A stretch of DNA of 64,000 nucleotides from NCBI RefSeq assembly GCF_016864375.1, contig NZ_CP069354.1, positions 3,135,501-3,199,500 on the forward strand, written 5' to 3'. The DNA comes from Microvirga sp. VF16 (lineage in GTDB: Bacteria; Pseudomonadota; Alphaproteobacteria; Rhizobiales; Beijerinckiaceae). Below are positions 29,428-38,506 of this stretch, in pieces. Every line of letters starts with the position of its first letter. The first letter of the stretch is position 1. The translations under genes were made by a program, and so were the position numbers. A model generated the notes under the pieces. That model worked only from the letters and a program-made list of their open reading frames with translations. It made no database searches and was not told the DNA's origin.

Positions 29428-29948
29428 TCGAGGCGCAGCGCCATGAGGCAGCGCCGTGCCGGGTCGTGCCCGGCCTTCGCCTCGTCCTCCAACTTGGCGC
29501 GGTGGCCGGGACCTGCCTCATCGACATCGATTTCGACGAAGCCCAGACGGGCATAGGACGGTCCGTTCCACGACAGGTCGCGATAGGTCGTCAGCGTGAC
29601 GGCGCCGAATCCCTGGCGCCTGCCATGGAACATGGCAGCTTCTACCAACCGGGCGCCAATGCCCTGCCGCTGATGCGACCGCGCTACGGAAACCTCGGCG
29701 ATATGGAACAGTTCGTCCAAGGCATGCCCCGCGAGGAAGCCCACCGGCTCATCCCGCCCGTCGACGGCCACCCACAGCGTTCCCTCCCGGCAGAGCACCA
29801 TCAGGACGGCCGGGTCCATAGTGTCCCCATCGGCCAGCCACGCCAGACCGACGCCGCGAAACACGGACGCAGCGGAACGCTCAATGGGCCCGAGCTTTTC
29901 CAGATCGTCTCGCCGCGCAGGACGAATGAAGGATCCGGAAGCGCTCAC
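29379..29948 (-). CDS. GNAT family N-acetyltransferase
   Basis: The 189-residue protein has a GNAT core: IRPARRDDLEKL at strand 1, then AEVSVARSHQRQGIGARLVEAA with the acetyl-CoA pyrophosphate loop QRQGIG (about 96-101), and a WNGPSYARLGFVEI end. Substrate is unknown. It begins with a GTG that overlaps the glmS stop by 4 nt, so it is coupled to amino-sugar synthesis genes, though that does not prove a role there. Its 3' end overlaps recG by 49 nt. Confidence 0.9.
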   Translation of the reverse strand: MSASGSFIRPARRDDLEKLGPIERSAASVFRGVGLAWLADGDTMDPAVLMVLCREGTLWVAVDGRDEPVGFLAGHALDELFHIAEVSVARSHQRQGIGARLVEAAMFHGRRQGFGAVTLTTYRDLSWNGPSYARLGFVEIDVDEAGPGHRAKLEDEAKAGHDPARRCLMALRLDQPALSSRIAESRSNR

Positions 29949-31771
29949 TCCACCGTCACGGACTTCGCGAGATTGCGCGGCTGGTCCACGTCCTTACCCA
30001 TGAAGACGGCCGTGTGATAGGCGAGCAGTTGGATCGGAATCGCGTTGAGGATCGGAGCCACGATCGGGTGCACGGACGGCATCACGATGGTCGCCATGGT
30101 GTCGAGACCGGCTTCCAAGGCGCCGCGCTCGTCCGTAATGAGAATGATGCGGCCGCCGCGGGCCGCCACTTCCTGCATGTTCGAGACGGTCTTCTCGAAG
30201 ATGTTGTCGTGCGGCGCGATCACGATGACCGGCATCGTCTCGTCGATGAGCGCGATGGGACCGTGCTTGAGTTCGCCCGCGGCATAGCCTTCCGCGTGGA
30301 TGTAGGAGATTTCCTTGAGCTTCAGGGCTCCTTCCATGGCGAGCGGATAGGACGTGCCGCGGCCGAGATAGAGCACGTCTTTCGCCTTGGAGAGATCGCG
30401 GGAGAGGATTTCGATCTGGTGCTCGCGCTTCATCGCCTCGGTCATCTGACCGGGAATGGCGATGAGAGCATTCACCAGTTCCCTCTCATCTTCCGCGCCC
30501 AACGTGCCACGGGCGCGTCCGGCCGCAATGGCCAGCGACAGGAGCACGGTGAGCTGGCAGGTGAAGGCCTTGGTCGAGGCCACACCCACCTCCACGCCGG
30601 CGAGGGTCTGCGCGATGACGTCGCTCTCGCGGGCCATGGTGGAGGTCGGCACGTTTACGACGGAGAGCGTATGCTGCTTTTCTGTCGTGGCGTAACGAAG
30701 CGAAGCGAGCGTGTCCGCGGTCTCGCCCGACTGGGAGACGAACAGCGCGAGGCCGCCCGGCTCGAGCGGAGCCTCACGGTAGCGGAATTCGGACGCCACA
30801 TCGATCTCGACCGGGATGCGGGCGAGGCGCTCGAACCAGTATTTCGAGATCAGACCGGCCAGATAGGCCGTTCCACAGGCCGAGATCGAGATGCGCTTCA
30901 GATCCTTGAAGTCGAACGGCAATTCGAGCGGCAACTCAACCCGTTCTGAGGCGAAGTTGACGTAATGCGCGAGCGTGCGTCCCACGACCTCGGCCTGCTC
31001 GTGGATCTCCTTGGCCATGAAATGGCGGTAATTGCCTTTGTCGGCGAGGAAGGAGCCGACCGGGATCTTGTGGCGGGTCCGGTGCACAGGCTTGCCCGAC
31101 TCGTCGCGGATATCGGCACCCTTGCGAGTCAGGATGGCCCAGTCGCCGTCGTCCAGATAGGCGACCTCGTCGGTGAATGGCGCGAGCGCCAGCGCGTCGG
31201 AGCCGAGATACATCTCGCCCTCGCCGTAGCCGATGGCCAGCGGCGCTCCATGGCGGGCGCCGATCAGGAGGTCCTCTTCGCCCGAGAACAGGAAACCGAG
31301 GGCGAAAGCGCCGCGCAGACGCGGCAGGGTCACGGCAACCGCCTCGATGGGCAGGCGGCCCTGGCGGATCTCGTAAGTGACGAGCTGGGCCACCACTTCC
31401 GTATCCGTCTCGGTCTCGAACCGAATGCCCTTGGCCTCAAGCCCCGTCTTCAGCTCGCGGAAATTCTCGATGATGCCATTATGAACCACCGCCAACTTGT
31501 CGGTTGCGTGGGGATGAGCGTTGGTCTCGTTCGGCTTGCCGTGGGTCGCCCAACGGGTATGGCCGATGCCGATGACGCCGGACAGGGGGGCCTGTGACAA
31601 CTTGGTCTCCAGGTTACGCAGCTTGCCCTCGGCCCGGCGGCGGTCGAGCCGCCCCTCTTCCAAGGTTGCGACGCCGGCGGAATCGTAGCCCCGGTACTCA
31701 AGCCGCTTGAGAGCCTCCACGATCTGTGGCGCGACAGGGGTTTTCCCGACGATTCCAACGATTCCGCACAT
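29945..31771 (-). CDS. glmS: Glutamine-fructose-6-phosphate aminotransferase
   Basis: GlmS makes glucosamine 6-phosphate for peptidoglycan and LPS. From MCGIVGIVG the product is 608 residues: N-terminal Ntn glutaminase with the nucleophile Cys2, followed by two SIS sugar isomerase domains (SISACGTAYLAGLISKYW; LSKAKDVLYLGRGTSYPLA) and a C-terminal KSVTVE end. The annotated longer start adds two residues and would hide the Cys, so I chose the internal ATG. It lies downstream of glmU with a 110-nt gap and upstream of the GNAT gene. Confidence 0.97.
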   Translation of the reverse strand: MCGIVGIVGKTPVAPQIVEALKRLEYRGYDSAGVATLEEGRLDRRRAEGKLRNLETKLSQAPLSGVIGIGHTRWATHGKPNETNAHPHATDKLAVVHNGIIENFRELKTGLEAKGIRFETETDTEVVAQLVTYEIRQGRLPIEAVAVTLPRLRGAFALGFLFSGEEDLLIGARHGAPLAIGYGEGEMYLGSDALALAPFTDEVAYLDDGDWAILTRKGADIRDESGKPVHRTRHKIPVGSFLADKGNYRHFMAKEIHEQAEVVGRTLAHYVNFASERVELPLELPFDFKDLKRISISACGTAYLAGLISKYWFERLARIPVEIDVASEFRYREAPLEPGGLALFVSQSGETADTLASLRYATTEKQHTLSVVNVPTSTMARESDVIAQTLAGVEVGVASTKAFTCQLTVLLSLAIAAGRARGTLGAEDERELVNALIAIPGQMTEAMKREHQIEILSRDLSKAKDVLYLGRGTSYPLAMEGALKLKEISYIHAEGYAAGELKHGPIALIDETMPVIVIAPHDNIFEKTVSNMQEVAARGGRIILITDERGALEAGLDTMATIVMPSVHPIVAPILNAIPIQLLAYHTAVFMGKDVDQPRNLAKSVTVE

Positions 31772-31881
31772 TCCCAAAAGCTTCCTTGATCCAATTCGAC
31801 AGCGCTAAGCTTGATGCCTCTCTTACAGAGGCCCAACCTCACAGCGGAATCAACTTGCGTAACCTATTGTGACAAACGGCC

Positions 31882-33258
31882 TTATTTCTTCTTGGCCGCC
31901 AGGGCTTTTGCCCGGAATTCGAGAGCCCAGCCTTCCTTTACGATCTGACGTCCGCGCCCGAGACCCAAGGCGTTATCCGGGATGTCGTCCGTAATAACCG
32001 AGCCGGAACCGACGAAGGCGCCCTTGCCGATCGTGATGGGTGCCACGAGCGCGGAGTTCGAGCCGATGAAGGCTCCCTCGCCAATTTGGGTCCGGTGTTT
32101 GCCGAAGCCGTCGTAATTGCAGGTGATGGTGCCGGCGCCGATATTGGCCTCGGCCCCAATGGTAGCGTCGCCCAGATAGGTCAGGTGGCTCACCTTGGCG
32201 CCGGCGCCCAGCTCCGTGTTCTTGATCTCGACGAAGTTGCCGACCTTCGCCTTGGGGCCGATGGAAGCGCCGGGACGGAGTCGTGCAAAGGGGCCGACAC
32301 CGGCCCCGGAGGCAATCCGCGTGCCTTCCAGGTGGCTGAAGCTGTGAACGACAGCCCCCGCCTCCACGAACACGCCGGGACCAAAGACCACATGCGGCTC
32401 GACCATCACATCCTGGCCGAGCTGGGTGTCATGGCTGAAGAAGACCGTTTCGGGTGCAACGAGAGTCACGCCGGCAGCCATGGCCTCGTGGCGCAGGCGG
32501 TCCTGGATCATGCGCTCGGCGGCCGCGAGCTGGGCCCGATCATTGACACCGTGGACCTCCTCTTCCGGCACGACGGCGATGGCCGTCCGATGCCCGAGCT
32601 CACGGGCGATCTCGACGATATCCGTCAGATAGTATTCACCCTTGGCGTTGTCGTTTCTGACCCGGTCGAGCAGAGTCAGTGCCAGGTCGCCGCGGATCGC
32701 CATCAGGCCACCATTGCAGAGGGTGATCTCTCGCTCGGCCTCGCTGGCGTCCTTGTGCTCGCGGATGGCCAACAGCTCATCGCCCGACGTGATGAAGCGA
32801 CCATAGCCCGTGGGATCCTTGGCCTCGAACCCCATGGCAACCACGCCGGCGCCCTGGGCGAGCGGCGCCCTCAGCTTGGCGAAAGTCTCAGCCAGGACGA
32901 GCGGCGTATCGCCGAAAGCGACGATCACGTCGTCCGCACTCTGCTCCAGAGCCTCCCGGGCACTCAGGACCGCGTGGGCGGTGCCAAGTCGGTCCCTCTG
33001 AACGAAAATCCGAGCCTCAGGAAAATTCTTCTGCACCTCTTTCGCCACATCCTCACGATCCGGTCCGATGACGGCCGCGACGCTCGTGGCGCCGGCTTTC
33101 GTGAGGGTCGCGAGCACATGCCCGACCATGGAGCGGTTGGCGACCTGATGCAGGACCTTGGGCTTTCCGGATTTCATCCGGGTGCCCTCACCGGCGGCCA
33201 GCACGATGGCGAGACAGCTCCGGGACGAGGGCGTCTTGAAGGCATCAATCGAGGTCAT
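31882..33258 (-). CDS. glmU: Bifunctional GlcNAc-1-P uridyltransferase / GlcN-1-P acetyltransferase
   Basis: GlmU performs the last two steps to UDP-GlcNAc. The 458-residue protein has an N-terminal pyrophosphorylase domain with [18 protein letters not shown] (about 21-38) and a C-terminal left-handed beta-helix acetyltransferase domain with hexapeptide repeats, including [21 protein letters not shown]. The glmU-glmS order makes a small pathway unit. It is divergent from opgG across about 180 nt. Confidence 0.97.
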   Translation of the reverse strand: MTSIDAFKTPSSRSCLAIVLAAGEGTRMKSGKPKVLHQVANRSMVGHVLATLTKAGATSVAAVIGPDREDVAKEVQKNFPEARIFVQRDRLGTAHAVLSAREALEQSADDVIVAFGDTPLVLAETFAKLRAPLAQGAGVVAMGFEAKDPTGYGRFITSGDELLAIREHKDASEAEREITLCNGGLMAIRGDLALTLLDRVRNDNAKGEYYLTDIVEIARELGHRTAIAVVPEEEVHGVNDRAQLAAAERMIQDRLRHEAMAAGVTLVAPETVFFSHDTQLGQDVMVEPHVVFGPGVFVEAGAVVHSFSHLEGTRIASGAGVGPFARLRPGASIGPKAKVGNFVEIKNTELGAGAKVSHLTYLGDATIGAEANIGAGTITCNYDGFGKHRTQIGEGAFIGSNSALVAPITIGKGAFVGSGSVITDDIPDNALGLGRGRQIVKEGWALEFRAKALAAKKK

Positions 33259-33442
33259 ACAGTTTCAATCCGGTGGCACTTTGCCGTCGAGCTAAATCAG
33301 AAGAGGTATTTCGGCAATCATTTCATGAGCAATGAGGCGGTTTCCGCCTGTGGCCTCGTTTACTTCATGCTCACGATTGACGATATGTATAAGGCATTCC
33401 AACTGTCTGGCTGAAGAGCCTCGTTCACACAAGAGTATCGCT

Positions 33443-35014
33443 GTGCCGGTTTCGCCAAGGGGTCCGTCCCCCTTCTATCCTCGCCGGCGCGACATGCTGG
33501 CCTATATCGGCGTCTCCGTCGCCGGGCTCGCATACGCGCCAGCCGTCCGAGCCCAAACACCCCAAGCGACGATTTCAGCGAGGATGGGCGAGAATCAACG
33601 GTTCGATCCGGCGGTTGTGGTCGACATCGCACGGCAGCTCTCGAAAAAGCCCTATGTGCCGCCCCCGAATGATCTGCCGGATGTCTTCGGCAATCTGAAT
33701 CAGGAGCAGTACTCCGCCATCCGATATACCCAGCCGGCCATCTGGAGCACGGAAGCCCGCGGCATCTCCGTGGAGCCGCTTCACCGCGGCTTCGTCTTCA
33801 GGGATGCCGTCGACCTTTACCTCGTGGAGGATGGAGCCGTCCGCCGGCTCGCCTTCAGCCCAACTCAGTTCGATTACGGTCGCATCACGGTACCGAACAA
33901 TATACCGGATATCGGCTATTCAGGCTTCAAGCTGATCGCGCAACTCGGAAACGGCAAGCCATTCGACTTCGCCTTCGTTCAAGGCGGCACCTTCTTTCGG
34001 GCGATCGCTCGCGGCCAGACTTACGGCGCGATTGCGAGAGCGCTGACCTTGCGGCCTGCCGAAGCGCGCGGCGAGGAATTTCCGGTCTTTCGTGCGTTCT
34101 GGCTCGAGCGCCCTGCCGTGGGCAGCAATACCATTACCGTGCATGGCGTGCTTGATTCGGAATCGACCACGGGCGCGGTGCGCATGACGTTCCGTCCGGG
34201 CGACATGACCATCGTCGATGTGGAGATGACTCTCTTCCCTCGCGTCAACCTCGAGCATGTAGGCCTGGGCGGCATTGCGTCGACCTACCTTTACGGACCG
34301 AATGATCTCCTGAACTCGGACGATATCCGTCCTGCGGTCTACGATTCCTCCGGGCTTCAGATGTTGAACGGTTCGGGCGAATGGCTTTGGCGTCCGCTGC
34401 ACAATCCCGAGACCCTCCAGATCTCGGCCTTCGTCGACAGTTCCCCGCGCGGTTTTGGCCTTCTGCAGCGGGATCGTTCCTATGAATCGTTCCAGGACGA
34501 TGACCAGCGCTTCGAACGCCGCCCGAGCCTCTGGATCGAGCCATTGGGCGATTGGGGTCAGGGCAGCGTTCAGCTGCTCGAAATTCCCACCGACGCTGAG
34601 ATCAACGACAACATTCTCACCTATTGGCGTCCGAAGGCACTGATGGCGGCCGGATCAGAGGTTGCCGTCGCGTATCGGCAGTATTGGGGCTGGAATTCGC
34701 CCGAACGTCCGCCGCTCGCAACCGTATCGGCCACGCGCTCAGGCCGAGGCAGCGGGGGCCGGCGGCGGCGATTCACGGTCGACTTTTCCGGAGATATGCT
34801 GGGTGACAATTTGCCGGCGGACCTTAAATCGGTCCTAACCGTTGCCCCTGGGACGTTCCAGAACCTCAAACTTTTGCCATATCCGGAACGAAAGACAGTA
34901 CGCGTTGCGTTCGAGCTTGACCCGGGCAACGAAAACGCGTGTGAGATGCGCCTGATCCTTGAAGCAGGCGGGAAACCGATTAGCGAGACATGGCTTTATC
35001 GTTGGACACCGTAA
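33443..35014 (+). CDS. opgG: Glucans biosynthesis protein OpgG (Tat-exported)
   Basis: OpgG (MdoG) is a periplasmic protein that shapes osmoregulated glucans made by OpgH. From a GTG start the product is 523 residues. Arg14-Arg15-Arg16 before a hydrophobic core (19-35) and an AVRA cleavage site at 37 look like a twin-arginine signal. The body contains IRYTQPAIWSTE, ISVEPLHRGFVF, PLGDWGQGSVQLLEIPT and NILTYWRPKA, typical of the family. An upstream ATG at 33332 is unlikely; ATG 33494 would lose the arginines. It overlaps opgH by 25 nt. Confidence 0.88.
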   Translation: MPVSPRGPSPFYPRRRDMLAYIGVSVAGLAYAPAVRAQTPQATISARMGENQRFDPAVVVDIARQLSKKPYVPPPNDLPDVFGNLNQEQYSAIRYTQPAIWSTEARGISVEPLHRGFVFRDAVDLYLVEDGAVRRLAFSPTQFDYGRITVPNNIPDIGYSGFKLIAQLGNGKPFDFAFVQGGTFFRAIARGQTYGAIARALTLRPAEARGEEFPVFRAFWLERPAVGSNTITVHGVLDSESTTGAVRMTFRPGDMTIVDVEMTLFPRVNLEHVGLGGIASTYLYGPNDLLNSDDIRPAVYDSSGLQMLNGSGEWLWRPLHNPETLQISAFVDSSPRGFGLLQRDRSYESFQDDDQRFERRPSLWIEPLGDWGQGSVQLLEIPTDAEINDNILTYWRPKALMAAGSEVAVAYRQYWGWNSPERPPLATVSATRSGRGSGGRRRRFTVDFSGDMLGDNLPADLKSVLTVAPGTFQNLKLLPYPERKTVRVAFELDPGNENACEMRLILEAGGKPISETWLYRWTP

Positions 35015-37185
35015 GTCCCGACTCAAACCCGAATGTAGCCGCCCTCGAGCGGCCTGCATCCTCTATGCCCCCCGAGAAGCACCTCGACATGCCGACCCAG
35101 TCGCTTCGGCGCTGGTCGGAATCGGAGGAGCGTAAGCCACTTTTGCAGCATCCTCGGATGGGGACTTGGCTTGCCCGTCTCTTCGTCTTCGGAGGCGGCT
35201 TGCTGCTGACGGCCTACGGCACCTACGAGATGTATCAGGTCGTGTCGGTGAGCCGCACGACTGCGCTTCAGTGGGTGCTCGTGGCGCTGTTCACGATCAA
35301 CTTTTCCTGGATCGCAATCGCGTTCACCAGTGCACTCTTGGGCTTCTTTGCCCTGCTCAGGCGCCCAGGCCATCGGGGACCGCTGCCCACCTCGCTGCAG
35401 CAGCGCACCGCCATCGTCATGCCCGTCTACAACGAGCAGACGGACCGTACCTTTGCCGCTCTGGAAGCGATTTATGAATCGGTTCAGGCGACGGGTCTTG
35501 GCAATCATTTCGACTATTTCATTCTCTCCGACACCACGAATCCGGATGCTTGGGTCGCCGAGGAGCGGGCTTTCCTTGCCTTAAGGGAACGTCTGGGGCC
35601 CGGAGCGCGGTTCTATTACCGCCACCGGCAGAAGAACCACCACCGCAAGGCCGGCAACATCGCCGACTTCGTGTCGCGCTGGGGTGGCCATTACGAGCAC
35701 ATGCTCGTGCTCGATGCCGACAGCCTCATGACGGGCGAGTGCATCGTGCGCCTGGCCGCAGCCATGGAAGCCGATCCCGATGCCGGCATCATCCAGTCTC
35801 TACCGCTCATCATCAACCGCAACACGCTCTTCGCCCGCGTCCAGCAATACGCGGCGCGAGTGACGGGCCCGGTCATCGCCATGGGCCTTGCGGTCTGGAT
35901 GGGACGCGACGGCAATTATTGGGGCCATAACGCGATCATCCGCACCAAGGCCTTCGCGGATCATGGCGGTCTGCCCGACCTGAAGGGCAAGCCTCCTTTC
36001 GGCGGGCACATCCTGAGCCACGACTTCGTCGAGGCGGCGCTGCTGCGGCGCGCCGGCTGGTCGGTCTACATGCTGGCGGATCTCCAAGGCTCCTACGAGG
36101 AGAGTCCCCCATCCCTCATCGATCTGTCAGCCCGCGACCGGCGCTGGTGCCAGGGTAATCTGCAGCATATGCGGGTCATCGGGGCCAAGGGACTGAAGCT
36201 GCCTACGCGGCAGCATTTCGCCACCGGCATCATGTCCTATCTGGCCTCGCCGTTCTGGTTATTCCAGTTGATCGTCGGTATCGCGCTCGTCCTGCAGACG
36301 ACCTACATCCGGCCGGAATATTTCGCCCGCGACTTCCGCCTTTATCCGATCTGGCCCCGGTTCGACCCCGAACGAGCCTTGGCGCTCTTCGCATTGACCA
36401 TGGGCATCCTGCTCGCACCGAAAGTCTTCGGACTGCTGCTGATGCTCATTCGTGGTGATGATCGTAGGGCCTCGGGCGGCGGCATCCGGTTGATCATCTC
36501 GTCAACGATCGAGATCATCCTCTCGGCGCTCCTGGCGCCGATCCTGATGCTCATCCAGTCGGGCTCGGTGTTCCAGATCCTGCTCGGACGCGACACGGGC
36601 TGGCAGCCGCAGCGTCGCGACGACGGCTCCATTCCCTTCAAGGATATCGTCCGTCGCCATCGGGCGCATACGGTTCTCGGCGCGCTGGCCGGCATCTCCG
36701 CCTTCATGATCGCCACATCCCTGTTCCTATGGATGTCGCCCACGATCATCGGCCTCCTGCTCGCAATCCCGCTGTCGTGGCTCAGCGGCCAGCTCGGGGC
36801 AGGACTTGCATTGAAACGGCTCGGACTTCTGAGAACGCCCGAAGAATATCGGCCGCCGGCCATTGCGATGCGTGCCAACGAGTTGCAGGCCCGCAATGCC
36901 ACCTTCGGCTTCGACGATGCCGACAGCCTTCGGGCCATCTATGCGGATGCGACCTTGAGGGAAAACCATATGGCGATGCTTCCGCCCGCCCTGCCCCGCA
37001 AGCGCGGCGTCATCGAAACGGAGCGGGCCTTGGCCGAGGCCAAACTGGTCGATGCGGAGACCATCGACGATGCGGTCAGCTGGCTGCACAACAAGGAACG
37101 CATGGTCGTTCTGCACGACCGGGCGCTCATCGGCATGCTCATGCATCTGAAGGCCAAGCCTCCAGAGGTTCAAGCTGCTGAGTAG
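34990..37185 (+). CDS. opgH: Glucans biosynthesis glucosyltransferase H
   Basis: OpgH (MdoH) is an inner-membrane family 2 glucosyltransferase that builds the glucan backbone from UDP-glucose. The 731-residue protein has membrane spans near 62-85, 95-120 and several at 420-620, with a cytoplasmic catalytic domain between: TAIVMPVYNE, MLVLDADSLMTGE (metal-binding DxD), HDFVEAALLRRAGW and RRWCQGNLQH (acceptor site). The gene overlaps opgG, so they are translationally coupled. A hairpin follows the stop. Confidence 0.95.
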   Translation: MALSLDTVSPDSNPNVAALERPASSMPPEKHLDMPTQSLRRWSESEERKPLLQHPRMGTWLARLFVFGGGLLLTAYGTYEMYQVVSVSRTTALQWVLVALFTINFSWIAIAFTSALLGFFALLRRPGHRGPLPTSLQQRTAIVMPVYNEQTDRTFAALEAIYESVQATGLGNHFDYFILSDTTNPDAWVAEERAFLALRERLGPGARFYYRHRQKNHHRKAGNIADFVSRWGGHYEHMLVLDADSLMTGECIVRLAAAMEADPDAGIIQSLPLIINRNTLFARVQQYAARVTGPVIAMGLAVWMGRDGNYWGHNAIIRTKAFADHGGLPDLKGKPPFGGHILSHDFVEAALLRRAGWSVYMLADLQGSYEESPPSLIDLSARDRRWCQGNLQHMRVIGAKGLKLPTRQHFATGIMSYLASPFWLFQLIVGIALVLQTTYIRPEYFARDFRLYPIWPRFDPERALALFALTMGILLAPKVFGLLLMLIRGDDRRASGGGIRLIISSTIEIILSALLAPILMLIQSGSVFQILLGRDTGWQPQRRDDGSIPFKDIVRRHRAHTVLGALAGISAFMIATSLFLWMSPTIIGLLLAIPLSWLSGQLGAGLALKRLGLLRTPEEYRPPAIAMRANELQARNATFGFDDADSLRAIYADATLRENHMAMLPPALPRKRGVIETERALAEAKLVDAETIDDAVSWLHNKERMVVLHDRALIGMLMHLKAKPPEVQAAE

Positions 37186-37195
37186 TGTTCTCTCG

Positions 37196-37220
37196 AAACC
37201 GGGGCTTCAAGCCCCGGTTT
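37196..37220. terminator. Hairpin between opgH and the LysR gene
   Basis: A perfect 10-bp stem AAACCGGGGC / GCCCCGGTTT with a 5-nt loop. It sits 10 nt past opgH and overlaps the last codons of the convergent LysR gene. The T tract is only three bases, so strength is uncertain. Confidence 0.6.
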
Positions 37221-38142
37221 GCATTTGGGCCGTGGGAGAGGCTCTCTCGCTGTCGCCCGCCACCTCGCTCAATACCCAGTCGCGGAAAGCCTCGATCTTG
37301 GCGGAGCGTCTGCGGGCTTTCGGATAGACCAGCCAATAGCTCCGATCCGTCATCGCCAGGAGATCGAACGGTTTCACGAGCCTGCCCGACGCCAGATCGT
37401 CAGGGAAGAAGAAGGGATTGATGAGCGCCACGCCCTGACCTGCGATCGCCGCCATCCCCTCGAACTGCTGCACCCCAAGCGAATTGTCCGGACGCCGCGA
37501 GAGATCGACATCTTTCAATCCTGCCGCCGCGAACCAATCCTGCCACCATGGATCGCTCGGTGAGATGAGCGGAAGTTTGAGAATATCCACGGGCTCTCGC
37601 AGGTCGACCTCCTGGAGCAACTCCGGACTGCAGACGGGTACGAACTGGTTGGGAAACAGAACATGCGTCTCAAGACCCGGCCAGTCTCCCGTGCCGCTTC
37701 GGATTCCGATGTCGAACTCGCTCTGCGTGAACTCGATCATCTCGGTCGAGACGGAGATTTGAACTGCGATATTGGGATGGAGCTGCCGGAAGCGTCCCAG
37801 ACGCGGAACCAGCCAGTTCGATGCGAAGGTCGAGAGAGTGGTAATCGACAGCGTCGACTGGACCACCTCCTCGACGCCTGCGAATGCATTGCGCAGGGCC
37901 TCGAAAGCTTCCGTCACGGCCGGAGCGAGCTTCTTGCCCTTCGCCGTGAGCGTCACCTGGCGCGGCAAGCGGATGAACAGCGGCGCCCCGACGCGATCCT
38001 CGAGAATCTTGATTTGGTAGCTCACGGCAGCCTGCGTCATGCCGAGTTCTTCGGCCGCACGGGTAAAGCTCTGATGGCGAGCAGCCGCCTCGAAGACTCT
38101 GACGGCGCTCATCGGGGGAAGTTTTGACGGCAGTTTAGACAT
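37207..38142 (-). CDS. LysR family regulator (GcvA-like)
   Basis: The 311-residue protein (start MSKLPSKLPP) has an N-terminal winged helix-turn-helix (SFTRAAEELGMTQAAVSYQI, about 26-45) and a substrate-binding domain including FDIGIRSGTGDWPGLETH, typical of GcvA-type regulators. The N-terminal sequence LPPMSAVRVFEAAARHQSF is also GcvA-like. The regulated gene is not next to it in a divergent position that would be obvious; the divergent neighbour is a DUF1127 peptide. Targets and effector are unknown. Confidence 0.92.
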   Translation of the reverse strand: MSKLPSKLPPMSAVRVFEAAARHQSFTRAAEELGMTQAAVSYQIKILEDRVGAPLFIRLPRQVTLTAKGKKLAPAVTEAFEALRNAFAGVEEVVQSTLSITTLSTFASNWLVPRLGRFRQLHPNIAVQISVSTEMIEFTQSEFDIGIRSGTGDWPGLETHVLFPNQFVPVCSPELLQEVDLREPVDILKLPLISPSDPWWQDWFAAAGLKDVDLSRRPDNSLGVQQFEGMAAIAGQGVALINPFFFPDDLASGRLVKPFDLLAMTDRSYWLVYPKARRRSAKIEAFRDWVLSEVAGDSERASPTAQMQTGA

Positions 38143-38269
38143 GACGATCCATAAGGCTACCTTATGCCAGCCCATTGGCATTTGCTTTGTCAAGCTCCCC
38201 CGGCAGGCGCATCTTCAATCCCATCACCGAGGGCCATGAGGCCCCGACAGACAACCACGGTAGGCTGTG

Positions 38270-38506
38270 ATGAGATACGAAGATGCCCGCCGCCTTCGCG
38301 GCGTCGAGAGCGTTTGGCTGCGCCTGAAGCTCTGGTTCCGTTCAGACCACCCGAGAAAGAGACCGATCATCGCCGATCTGAGCCGTCTCTCCGATCACGA
38401 GAGGCGTGACATCGGCCTCCCGGAGCCGATCCGCTACATGGATTGGCGCGCCCTGAAGGACGAGAAAGACAGCCCATTGGTCAGGACGTCAGGCGGCTGG
38501 GCTTGA
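38270..38506 (+). CDS. DUF1127 domain peptide
   Basis: The 78-residue product ends in the DUF1127 pattern LSRLSDHERRDIGLPEPI, which follows a cluster of basic residues (VWLRLKLWFRSDHPRKR). In alphaproteobacteria small proteins with this domain have been linked to RNA turnover and phosphate or stress responses. ATG 38270 is preferred over the GTG immediately upstream (38267). Its last 26 nt overlap the Na/Pi transporter gene on the other strand. The C-terminal half after the domain is ordinary. Confidence 0.8.
   Translation: MRYEDARRLRGVESVWLRLKLWFRSDHPRKRPIIADLSRLSDHERRDIGLPEPIRYMDWRALKDEKDSPLVRTSGGWA

Noticed and set aside
31772-31881. Possible glmS-type riboswitch or ribozyme upstream of glmS
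   Set aside because: The glmU-glmS gap has a 6-bp hairpin at 31816-31832 but none of the ribozyme core; the element is known from Firmicutes.
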